64,000 nt of DNA. Origin: an uncultured Maribacter sp. (GTDB taxonomy: Bacteria > Bacteroidota > Bacteroidia > Flavobacteriales > Flavobacteriaceae). Under the pieces are notes generated by a model. The model ran no database searches. It was not told the DNA's origin and worked only from the letters and a program-made list of their open reading frames with translations. The position numbers and the translations under genes were made by a program. The stretch covers positions 62,001 through 126,000 of the forward strand of contig CANLTE010000005.1 in NCBI GenBank assembly GCA_947493885.1, written 5' to 3'. This document shows positions 43,145-51,342 of this stretch, piece after piece. The stretch's first letter is position 1; each line of letters starts with the position of its first letter.

Positions 43145-44409
43145 CCAAAGGCAAGTACTTTCCCAGAAGATATTTCATGGTAATAGGCACATTTTTACTT
43201 GCCCTTTTACTGTACATAGATCGCGTTTGTATTTCTGTTGCTAAAGACCCTATTTCTGAATCACTAGGACTTAGCGACAAACAAATGGGTTGGGTTTTAG
43301 CAGCTTTTTCTTTAGGGTATGCGCTATTTCAAACTCCGTCTGGAATGTTAGCCGACAAACTTGGCCCAAGAAAAGTACTTTCTGTGATTGTTACTATATG
43401 GTCTGCCTTTACAGCCCTAACGGGGTTAGCTTGGAACTTTATTTCTCTTTTAATTGTCAGATTCCTATTTGGAGCTGGAGAAGCAGGGGCATTTCCGGGT
43501 ATTTCCAGAGCAATTTTCAGCTGGATTCCTTTACAAGAAAGAGGTATTGTTACAGGAATTAATTTTTCGGGATCTAGGTTAGGCGCCGCATTTGCGCTAC
43601 CACTAGTTGCGTGGATGATTGACTATTTTGGATGGAGCACTTCATTTATGATACTTGGTGGTGTAGGCATTGTTTGGGCAAGTGTTTGGTATTTTATGTT
43701 TAGAGACAACCCTGAAGACCATTCTGGAATTTCTGTTGCAGAAAAACAATATATATTGGACAATCGCCAGCAGAAAGAAACCGATGATGTGGTAAACAAA
43801 ATAGACATTAAAGAACTACTTAAATCCAAAAATATGTGGCTCGCCATGGGACAATATTTTTGTAGTAATTTTACCTTTTTCTTTGCGCTCACTTGGTTGT
43901 TCCCACACATAAAAACAGAATATAACCTCAATACGCTTGAAGCGGGATTTTATACGTCAATACCTCTAATTTTTGGTGCATTCGGAAATTGGACAGCAGG
44001 TTGGTTAAGTGATCGTATTTATAAAAATGGCAATTGGAACAAGTCTCGTATTTTGCCTGCATCTATAGGTTTTCTTTTAGCGGGTATCGGTCTTTTAGGA
44101 AGCATATACATGGATAGTGCTGTAGGAGCAATTGCATTTTTAAGTATAGCTATTTTTGGTGCTGATATGACCTTACCCCCCTCTTGGGCATTTTGTGTTG
44201 ATATTGGCAAAGAAAATGCTGGAACCGTATCTGGAACTATGAATATGGCAGGTAACGTAGGTGCCTTTTTAACAGCTCTTGCCTTTCCGTATTTACAATC
44301 TTGGACAAACTCCACTACGCTATTTTTTGTGATTGGTGCAATTCTAAACGTTTTAGCTATATTTTTATGGTCAAAGATGAAACCTCAAAAACACTTTTCA
44401 ACCTATTAA
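43141..44409 (+). CDS. MFS transporter of the anion:cation symporter type (sugar acids)
   Basis: The 422-residue protein with twelve predicted spans has the ACS-family features DRVCISVA, GYALFQTPSGMLADKLGPRKV and GAGEAGAFPGISR. Relatives carry hexuronates, glucarate, tartrate or similar acids with protons. It overlaps the kinase gene by four bases, so uptake and phosphorylation of the acid are coupled in expression. Confidence 0.87.
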   Translation: MTKGKYFPRRYFMVIGTFLLALLLYIDRVCISVAKDPISESLGLSDKQMGWVLAAFSLGYALFQTPSGMLADKLGPRKVLSVIVTIWSAFTALTGLAWNFISLLIVRFLFGAGEAGAFPGISRAIFSWIPLQERGIVTGINFSGSRLGAAFALPLVAWMIDYFGWSTSFMILGGVGIVWASVWYFMFRDNPEDHSGISVAEKQYILDNRQQKETDDVVNKIDIKELLKSKNMWLAMGQYFCSNFTFFFALTWLFPHIKTEYNLNTLEAGFYTSIPLIFGAFGNWTAGWLSDRIYKNGNWNKSRILPASIGFLLAGIGLLGSIYMDSAVGAIAFLSIAIFGADMTLPPSWAFCVDIGKENAGTVSGTMNMAGNVGAFLTALAFPYLQSWTNSTTLFFVIGAILNVLAIFLWSKMKPQKHFSTY

Positions 44410-44412
44410 AAC

Positions 44413-45441
44413 ATGAAAAAATTAAAAGGCGTTTGCATTGGAGCAGGTTACTTTAGTCAATTTCATTATGAGGCATGGAATCGTTTAGATGGTGTTGAAA
44501 TTTTAGCCGTTTGCGACACAAATATTGAAAAAGCTATAGCGGTTGCCAAAAACTTCAATATTGCATCTTATTATAATGATGTTGAGACCATGTTTCAGGA
44601 GCAAAAACCAGATTTTGTAGACATTATTACCCCACCAGAAACGCACCTAGATTTATGCAAATTAGCCATTCAGTATAAAATTCATATTATCTGCCAAAAA
44701 CCCTTGGCTCCCAGCTTATCTGAATCCAAAGCAATTGCATCTGCAATAGAAAATTCTGAAATAAGAATGATGGTTCATGAGAATTTTAGATTCATGCCAT
44801 GGTACAGAGAAATTAGAAAATTATTAGATAAAAATATCATTGGAAATCAAATCCATACACTTAACCTAAGAATGCGTATGGGTGACGGCTGGCAACCTGA
44901 TGCTTATATGAACAGACAACCCTATTTCAGAGAAATGAAAAAACTATTGATGTTTGAAACAGGTATTCACTTTATTGATGTGTTTAGGTATTTAGGGGGA
45001 GAAATTTCTCAAGTCTACGCGCGTTTAAAGCGTTTAAACAACAATATAAAAGGTGAAGATTTTGGTTGGGTTCAGTTTGATTTTAAAAATGGAGGACTCG
45101 GATTTATTGATGCTAACCGATATAATGAAAGTACTGCTAAAAATGCCCGATTAACATTTGGCAATGTACTTCTTGAAGGAAACAAAGGAAGTTTACGGTT
45201 ATATGAAGATGGTCGTATTACTGTACAACTTCTGGGAGAAAAAGAAAAAGAGCACGTTTATAATTTCCAAAAAATAAATTTTGCCGGAGATTGTGTTTAT
45301 GCAACACAACAACATTTTATCAATGCCCTTAATACAAACAAACCTTTTGAAACTAATGTTAGTGCTTATCTAAAAAACCTAGAAGTTTTAGAAAAAGTAT
45401 ATGACTCTAATGAAAAAGAGCTACCAATAAAAATACCATAG
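44413..45441 (+). CDS. Gfo/Idh/MocA-family NAD(P)-dependent oxidoreductase
   Basis: The 342-residue protein has an N-terminal Rossmann segment (GVCIGAGYFSQFHYEAW), the ITPPETHLDLC turn, the conserved CQKPLAPS that carries the Lys of the EKP-type motif, and the C-terminal alpha/beta domain with ETGIHFIDVFRYLGG. It should oxidise or reduce a sugar or sugar acid. It begins 3 bases after the transporter gene. It may feed the acid into the pathway from a parent sugar. Confidence 0.83.
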   Translation: MKKLKGVCIGAGYFSQFHYEAWNRLDGVEILAVCDTNIEKAIAVAKNFNIASYYNDVETMFQEQKPDFVDIITPPETHLDLCKLAIQYKIHIICQKPLAPSLSESKAIASAIENSEIRMMVHENFRFMPWYREIRKLLDKNIIGNQIHTLNLRMRMGDGWQPDAYMNRQPYFREMKKLLMFETGIHFIDVFRYLGGEISQVYARLKRLNNNIKGEDFGWVQFDFKNGGLGFIDANRYNESTAKNARLTFGNVLLEGNKGSLRLYEDGRITVQLLGEKEKEHVYNFQKINFAGDCVYATQQHFINALNTNKPFETNVSAYLKNLEVLEKVYDSNEKELPIKIP

Positions 45442-45502
45442 CAAGCCAACAAGAAAGTTTGTTATAAAAATTACTTGAAATCATTTTATAAAAATCAGAA
45501 CA

Positions 45503-48376
45503 ATGAGATGTATTAGAATTAAAAAAATAGTAACCACTTTACTTTTTACAAGTATCCTATTTGGCTTCGTAAAAGCACAAAAAGTTACCGTTGAAGGAGA
45601 ACTGAAACAATGGCATAAAGTAACGCTTAGTTTTGAAGGAGATAACATCTCTGAAAATGATAGCGAAAATCCTTTTTTAAACTATCGTCTTAACGTCACT
45701 TTTAAAAATGGAAGTAAAACATATACCGTTCCCGGATTTTACGCCGCAGACGGAAATGCAGCAGAAACCAGTGCTGATGCAGGGCAAGTATGGAAAGTTA
45801 GATTCCGTCCGGACCAAACTGGAGAATGGAGCTATGAAGCATCATTCCGAAAAGGAGAAGCCATCGCTGTAAACGATGATGTTAATGCTGGAGAAGCCGT
45901 TGCATTTGATGGGGCAAAAGGTAGTTTCACCATTGCTAAAACGGACAAAACAGGAGTCGATTTTAGAAGCAAAGGAAGACTTCAATACGTTGGAGAACGT
46001 TACCTACAATTTTCGGGCAACAAAGAGTATTTAGTAAAAGGAGGAGCAGGAAGTCCTGAAAACTTTCTAGGATATTATGAGTTTGACCAAACTCCAGCTA
46101 CTCATAAATTTCAACCGCACGCTAAAGATTGGAAAAATGGAGACCCTGTTTGGCAAAACGGAAAGGGTAAAAACATAATAGGAGCTCTAAACTATTTAGC
46201 CGCAAAAGGCATGGGATCTTTATACTTTTTAACCATGAATGTACAAGGTGATGGTAAAGACGTATGGCCCTGGAATAATGTAAATGAACGTTACCGTTTT
46301 GACTGTAGTAAGTTAGATCAATGGGAAATTGTTTTTGACCATATGGACAAATTAGGTATCATGTTACATGTAATGACTCAAGAAACTGAAAATGAACTTT
46401 TACTAGATTTAGGCGAAACCAAAACGCAACGTAAATTATACTATAGAGAATTAATTGCAAGATTCGCACACCATTTAGGAGTTACCTGGAACCTCGGAGA
46501 AGAAAATGGTTATGCAAAATGGTCTCCTAAATCACAGGACGATGACGACCGTAAAGCTATGGCCAAATACATGAGTACACATGATCCTTACAAAAACCAT
46601 GTGGCTTTGCATACTCATGCGGCGACCGAGGCTCAAATTGAAATTTTAGACCCTGTTTTGGGTTACAAATACCTTACAGGTCCCTCATTACAAATTAGTG
46701 CGCCAAAAAACACGCATGAACTTACGAAACACTGGATAAAAGAATCCAAAGAAGCAAACCATATTTGGGTCACAAGTTTAGATGAAATTGGACCTGCTAA
46801 TGCAGGGGCTATCCCCGATGCTGACGACCCTGAACATTTTGAAATGCGAAAAGAAGTTCTATGGGGTAATCTCATGGCTGGTGGCGCAGGTGTAGAATGG
46901 TACTTTGGTTACAAGTATGCACATAATGACCTTAATTGTGAAGATTTACGATCAAGAGATATTCTATGGGACCAAACGCGATACGCCTTAGAGTTTTTTA
47001 GAATGCATTTGCCTTATAATAAGATGAAGTCTGCGGATGAATTAACCAAAAATTCTGAAGATTATGTATTAGCAAAAGAAGGTAGTATTTACGCTATTTA
47101 CCTACCAAAAATTAAAGAAACTAAAATAGATTTAACTAGAGTTAACACTTCTTTTTCGGTACAATGGTACAACCCTCGTAAAGGAGGTAAACTGCAAAAA
47201 GGAACAGTACGAAAAGTTAGAGGTGGCAAGGTAGTTTCTATAGGATTTCCTCCTTCAAAAGAAAAGGACTGGGTAGCCTTGCTAACGACTAAAAAACCCG
47301 TAACCGTGGCAGGAGTATCAAAAAAAAATAAAAGCGTTCATGTTTTGGATGCCCTTAAAAACTTCGAAATAAATTCTTCAAATAACGCAAAAGCAATTTA
47401 CTATACCGATACAAAAAATGGAGCTTTAGCTATTGATGCCTCCAATAAAGCTTTCAGAGACAAATACGAGACTGCTAAAACCGTTTTTAATGGAGAAAGT
47501 AGCAAATACAACTTATCGTTAGTTACACTTACTGAAAATGATGGAGAGTCTTCGTATGTAGTTAAAATTAATGGAAAAATTATTGACACTTTAGTAAATA
47601 CTACTACTGATGCTTCATATGCCATGGTTAATCATAATTTGGGGGATTTTTTTTTACTAAAAAACGACGTTATTGAGATTGAATCCAAGGCTGTTACCAA
47701 TGGTCGCATTCCTGAAAATGATGAAACAGCATGGTCTCGAGGAAGATGGAAAAAGCTAATTGTTACACCAGTAGATTTTTCAAAAGATAAACAACTTGCA
47801 AACGTGCCGGCTTTTGAAGAAAAAAAGGGACTACTTAGAGTAGAAGGTGAAGCTTTTCACTACAAAACGGCCAACAACACCAAAAGAGATTGGAAAATAA
47901 GTTCAAAAAAAAAAGCGCATAACACATATTACAAAACAGCAAGTGGACAAAAATACATCGCTGCGTTACCTGATACTCGCGTAACGCACGATGATAAATT
48001 AATCAAAGGTGAGAATTTTTTCCCAGAGCCTGGTACTGGAGGCATTGTGTCATATAAAGTAAATATTACCACGCCGGGGAAATATCATATATGGGTAAGA
48101 GCCTATTCCACGGGCACAGAGGATAATGGCATTCATGTGGGCCTTGATGGCGAATGGCCAGAAAGTGGTGCGCGCATACAATGGTGCGAAGGCAAAAATG
48201 CCTGGACATGGTCATCCGCACAACGTACTGAAGAAGTACACTGTGGTGTTCCTCAAAAAATTCATTTAAACATTAAAAAAGCAGGTGAACATATTATTTC
48301 CTTTGCCATGCGTGAAGATGGCTTTAAAATGGATCAATGGCTTATGACCACAGATAAAGCTTATGTTCCAGAATAA
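45503..48376 (+). CDS. Secreted DUF5060-containing glycoside-hydrolase-like protein
   Basis: The 957-residue protein has a signal peptide cleaved near residue 26. A DUF5060 beta-sandwich follows (about 27-130; QWHKVTLSFEGD, RFRPDQTGEWSY), then a TIM-barrel-like region (about 150-560) with WNLGEENGYAKWSP and VTSLDEIGPANAG. Those two segments hold acidic residues in places expected for a retaining glycosidase, though catalytic roles are inferred. The last 190 residues form a beta-rich carbohydrate-binding-like domain (GKYHIWVRAYSTG ... KMDQWLMTTD). No type IX sorting tail is seen. It ends the LacI-regulated operon and may release the sugar that the other proteins use. Confidence 0.78.
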   Translation: MRCIRIKKIVTTLLFTSILFGFVKAQKVTVEGELKQWHKVTLSFEGDNISENDSENPFLNYRLNVTFKNGSKTYTVPGFYAADGNAAETSADAGQVWKVRFRPDQTGEWSYEASFRKGEAIAVNDDVNAGEAVAFDGAKGSFTIAKTDKTGVDFRSKGRLQYVGERYLQFSGNKEYLVKGGAGSPENFLGYYEFDQTPATHKFQPHAKDWKNGDPVWQNGKGKNIIGALNYLAAKGMGSLYFLTMNVQGDGKDVWPWNNVNERYRFDCSKLDQWEIVFDHMDKLGIMLHVMTQETENELLLDLGETKTQRKLYYRELIARFAHHLGVTWNLGEENGYAKWSPKSQDDDDRKAMAKYMSTHDPYKNHVALHTHAATEAQIEILDPVLGYKYLTGPSLQISAPKNTHELTKHWIKESKEANHIWVTSLDEIGPANAGAIPDADDPEHFEMRKEVLWGNLMAGGAGVEWYFGYKYAHNDLNCEDLRSRDILWDQTRYALEFFRMHLPYNKMKSADELTKNSEDYVLAKEGSIYAIYLPKIKETKIDLTRVNTSFSVQWYNPRKGGKLQKGTVRKVRGGKVVSIGFPPSKEKDWVALLTTKKPVTVAGVSKKNKSVHVLDALKNFEINSSNNAKAIYYTDTKNGALAIDASNKAFRDKYETAKTVFNGESSKYNLSLVTLTENDGESSYVVKINGKIIDTLVNTTTDASYAMVNHNLGDFFLLKNDVIEIESKAVTNGRIPENDETAWSRGRWKKLIVTPVDFSKDKQLANVPAFEEKKGLLRVEGEAFHYKTANNTKRDWKISSKKKAHNTYYKTASGQKYIAALPDTRVTHDDKLIKGENFFPEPGTGGIVSYKVNITTPGKYHIWVRAYSTGTEDNGIHVGLDGEWPESGARIQWCEGKNAWTWSSAQRTEEVHCGVPQKIHLNIKKAGEHIISFAMREDGFKMDQWLMTTDKAYVPE

Positions 48377-48389
48377 AAATACTTTTATT

Positions 48390-48881
48390 TTAATTGGGTA
48401 TTGGTATTCTTACATATTTACTAGGCTCCACGTCAATACAGTTCTCATTAGGCTTACAAATATATTTCATAAACAAATTTCCATTCTGAAATGAAAAATT
48501 GTAGCGGTAGTCAAAACTCCCATCATAAGACACCAATTTTTCTAACGAAGCATAGTCAGTAATAGTATTGGCATCCATTGAGTACATTTCTGTATGCACC
48601 AAAAAAAATTGATTATCTACAACATCAAACTTTCCGATAGCTTTAAAACGATACCCTACAATGTTATTATCTGACTCATTTTTAACTACTTCCGTTTGAA
48701 TAACGGAGCCATCATCTCCAAACTCAAACTGTTGATAAACATTTAATTCAGAATTATCTGAAAGTTTATATACTAATGTTTCCCAAGAACCAACTATTTG
48801 GTTTTCCGAACTTTCATCATCTTTAGAACATGAATAAAACAAAGTAGATATTAAGATTGTTACTATGATTACTCTTTTCAT
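48390..48881 (-). CDS. Lipocalin-like lipoprotein
   Basis: The 163-residue protein has a lipoprotein signal (MKRVIIVTILISTLFYSC) followed by IVGSWETLVYKLSD, the typical start of the small lipocalin-like domains found in Bacteroidota. Beta strands alternate with an FGDDGSV turn. It is convergent with the DUF5060 gene, 14 bases apart. Ligand and role are unknown. Confidence 0.65.
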   Translation of the reverse strand: MKRVIIVTILISTLFYSCSKDDESSENQIVGSWETLVYKLSDNSELNVYQQFEFGDDGSVIQTEVVKNESDNNIVGYRFKAIGKFDVVDNQFFLVHTEMYSMDANTITDYASLEKLVSYDGSFDYRYNFSFQNGNLFMKYICKPNENCIDVEPSKYVRIPIPN

Positions 48882-49219
48882 ATGAACGATTATTTATTAA
48901 TAGATACCTGTTTTGCGATTAGGTTGTGTGGTTTTCTTAAAAAAATAAATCTCTATTCAGTTGAAAAACAAATTTTTGGTAATTCCGACAAGCAATCTAA
49001 GGGCTCAAGGAAAAATGTAAACATTATGAACCATAATCCCTAGCCAAACTATATCAAAAACTGCCAAATTCTATTAAAACAGTAGTAAACGTTTCATTTG
49101 CAATGAAATTCAATGGATTAAAGCTGCAGATAAATGTTTGCCATGCCTATTAATCCTCAAAAAAAAGTGACCAACATCCTTTTTTGGTGTCTAATTCGTA
49201 TATAATCAAAACATTAAAC
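48882..49219. other. Intergenic stretch of 338 bases
   Basis: No gene is seen. It contains a perfect inverted repeat TTTCATT-TGC-AATGAAA at 49092-49108 that could be a regulator site, and a weak ACCAA/TTGGT hairpin near 49170. Nothing else stands out. Confidence 0.4.
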
Positions 49220-49426
49220 ATGAAAACTAAAAAAGTTATTCTCTTAAGCTTAATGCTAACCTTTCTTGTAATAGGTTGCAGAAAAGTCAAAAAAGAAGAA
49301 ACGCTATCAAACCAAAAATTGGAAGAGATAGAAGAAGTGGAAAAAGCCCTAGATTCAACAGTCAACGAAGTTCATAAAAAAGCACAGGTTGTTGAAAAAT
49401 TAATCAAAGATTTAGATAGTATATAA
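49220..49426 (+). CDS. Very small lipoprotein with a helical tail
   Basis: The start at 49220 gives a 68-residue protein with lipobox VIGC. The 48-residue mature part is a charged helix (KLEEIEEVEKALDSTVNEVHKKAQVVEKLIKDLD), probably a coiled coil. An in-frame ATG at 49184 would add a non-signal leader and is less likely. It is 10 bases upstream of another exported helical protein, so the two may be partners. Confidence 0.6.
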   Translation: MKTKKVILLSLMLTFLVIGCRKVKKEETLSNQKLEEIEEVEKALDSTVNEVHKKAQVVEKLIKDLDSI

Positions 49427-49436
49427 ATTTATAGAA

Positions 49437-50087
49437 ATGAAAAAACTAATTGTATTTATGGTATTGTCATTTGCATTTGTATCGGCAAGCAATGCGCAAG
49501 GGAATTCTGCTGAAAAAGCAAAAGGGAAGGCTAAAGAAATGAAACAAAAAGGCCAAAGCAAAGCCAAAAAAATCAAAAATGACGCCGAAGTGGAACTTGA
49601 AGAGGTGCGGGAAAAAATGGAAAAGGGCAAGGAAATGAAATCAAAAGGGAAAGAAAAGGCTAATAAAAAAAAGGAAAAGGTCAAAGACAAATCCGACGAT
49701 ATAGAAAGAACTGAAAAAAAAGTCAAAAAGGAAAAAACCGATAAGGGTAATGCGTACGGAAAGAATAAAGGAGAAATGAGCGGAAAGGAATTTGGCCAAT
49801 ACCGTGCTGCTCAAGCAAAAGAAAAAATTAATGCTTCCAATGATGCCATCTTAGAAGATGAAGAAACCTTAAAAAGAGGAAAAAAGGCAGTCACTGACGC
49901 CAGAAAACGAGTTGAAGAGTCCAAAAGCAAGGGAGAAAATCCTGAGGAAATTGCAAAAAAAGAAGAAAAAATCAAACAGGTTGAAGACCGTCTTAATGAT
50001 TTGGAAACTTCAATTAAAAAAGGAAAGGAAAAACTTCGGGAAAAATCTAAGCAACTCAAAAAAGTTGTCGAAGTTGAAAATAAATAA
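49437..50087 (+). CDS. Exported Lys/Glu-rich coiled-coil protein
   Basis: The 216-residue protein has a signal peptide (MKKLIVFMVLSFAFVSASNAQ). The mature protein is almost only Lys, Glu, Ala, Asp, Gly and Ser, with heptad-like repeats (KAKGKAKEMKQKGQSKAKK; EEIAKKEEKIKQVEDRLNDLE). A short non-coiled break near residues 105-125 holds the only aromatic residues (YGKNKGEMSGKEFGQYR). It is probably a long periplasmic helix. The family is not recognised. Confidence 0.6.
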   Translation: MKKLIVFMVLSFAFVSASNAQGNSAEKAKGKAKEMKQKGQSKAKKIKNDAEVELEEVREKMEKGKEMKSKGKEKANKKKEKVKDKSDDIERTEKKVKKEKTDKGNAYGKNKGEMSGKEFGQYRAAQAKEKINASNDAILEDEETLKRGKKAVTDARKRVEESKSKGENPEEIAKKEEKIKQVEDRLNDLETSIKKGKEKLREKSKQLKKVVEVENK

Positions 50088-50285
50088 CCCCGTGAATAAA
50101 ATTATGGGCTGTACAGATCTTTTTTGCACCACTACTTTCCTTTTTGGAGTTTAATTCAAGTAACGAGTGCATTTCATCGAAAAATATGGTTTTAAAGTAG
50201 GGTTGTCCATACCTTGAATTGTTCTTATGATTGTAAAATCAACCACAGGGATAGCTATACCCTGTTTTAATAAAACTTTATATCT

Positions 50286-51161
50286 ATGAAAATAAATCCA
50301 ATTTTTGTAAAAGTAATGCTTGTTGTATCTCTCTTCGTTGGTTGTTCAGACGACACTTCAAATAGTGCAGAAGAGACCGGAAGATTGAGTGTACGATTAA
50401 CAGATGCTCCCTTTCCGTATGACATGGTAGATGAGGCCAATGTTACCATATTTAAGGTAGAAGCCAGAAAAGTTTCCGATGTAATGAATGATGACTCAAA
50501 TGAAACCTCACCTTTTGTCCTTCTTATGGAATCAGAAATTGATGTTAACCTTTTAGAGTTGACCAATGGCACCACAGAAATGCTGGCAGATTTAGATGTT
50601 CCCGCGGGAAGCTATGACATGGTTAGGGTCTATGTAAAAGGTATCAACGTTGTATTAACAGACGGACGTACCTTTGATTTGAAAGTACCAAGTGGCGAAC
50701 AAACCGGTATAAAAGTTTTTATAAAACCCGCTTTGACAGTAACCGGAGGACTTTCATCTGACTTACTTCTAGATTTTGATGTAAGTCGTTCCTTTATTGC
50801 AAAAGGGAATATCAAAAGTGTTGACGGCATCAATGGTTTTAACTTTAAACCCGTTATCAAAGCCAGTAATTTATCCACATCAGGAACGTTACTTGGTAAC
50901 ATAACTAGTATTCGAGAGGAAATGTCGGTAGCACTTGAAGGCACGCAGATATCCATTTTTACTGCAGATACATTAAACACTACTGCACTATCAAATGTGG
51001 ATGGTAATTATGCCATTATGGGTCTTGAAGCTGGTTCCTACCATGTTTTCGCCGAACGTGAAGGATATATTAATAGTGACACCTTAGAGATTCAAATAAC
51101 TTCGGCAAATAAAACAGTTCAAGATTTTGTCTTAGATGCTGAAATAGAGGAAGACAATTAA
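50286..51161 (+). CDS. DUF4382 lipoprotein with a carboxypeptidase-regulatory-like domain
   Basis: The 291-residue protein has a lipoprotein signal (lipobox FVGC, Cys20). DUF4382 follows (about 30-190; GRLSVRLTDAPFPYDMVDEANVTI, LLELTNGTTEML, LDVPAGSYDMVRV), then a CarboxypepD_reg beta-sandwich (about 198-285; LSNVDGNYAIMGLEAGSYHVFAE). Both domains are common in Bacteroidota surface proteins. It ends in a strong terminator. The ligand is unknown. Confidence 0.75.
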   Translation: MKINPIFVKVMLVVSLFVGCSDDTSNSAEETGRLSVRLTDAPFPYDMVDEANVTIFKVEARKVSDVMNDDSNETSPFVLLMESEIDVNLLELTNGTTEMLADLDVPAGSYDMVRVYVKGINVVLTDGRTFDLKVPSGEQTGIKVFIKPALTVTGGLSSDLLLDFDVSRSFIAKGNIKSVDGINGFNFKPVIKASNLSTSGTLLGNITSIREEMSVALEGTQISIFTADTLNTTALSNVDGNYAIMGLEAGSYHVFAEREGYINSDTLEIQITSANKTVQDFVLDAEIEEDN

Positions 51162-51185
51162 TGTTGGAAAAGCCGTAACGAAAAC

Positions 51186-51220
51186 AAAACGGGGAAGAAC
51201 TTTAAGTTCTTCCCTGTTTT
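51186..51220 (+). terminator. Rho-independent terminator
   Basis: GGGAAGAACTT and AAGTTCTTCCC form a perfect 11-bp stem around a single T, extended outward by AAAAC/GTTTT pairing and followed by T residues. It lies 25 bases after the DUF4382 gene. Confidence 0.85.
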
Positions 51221-51342
51221 TATTATATTCTTCCATACGTCAATGCCAAACCCCTCTATATAAACCTTTTATAAGGCTAAACTTTTTAAGGAAAGCATCG
51301 ATTGAATAATATAGAAATCTGCGTAGCAAATGCTTGGTTCAG

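Noticed and set aside
49811-50154. Overlapping frames on both strands around the Lys/Glu-rich gene
   Set aside because: The repeated AAA/GAA codons keep all frames open; only the frame with a signal peptide has a sensible start.
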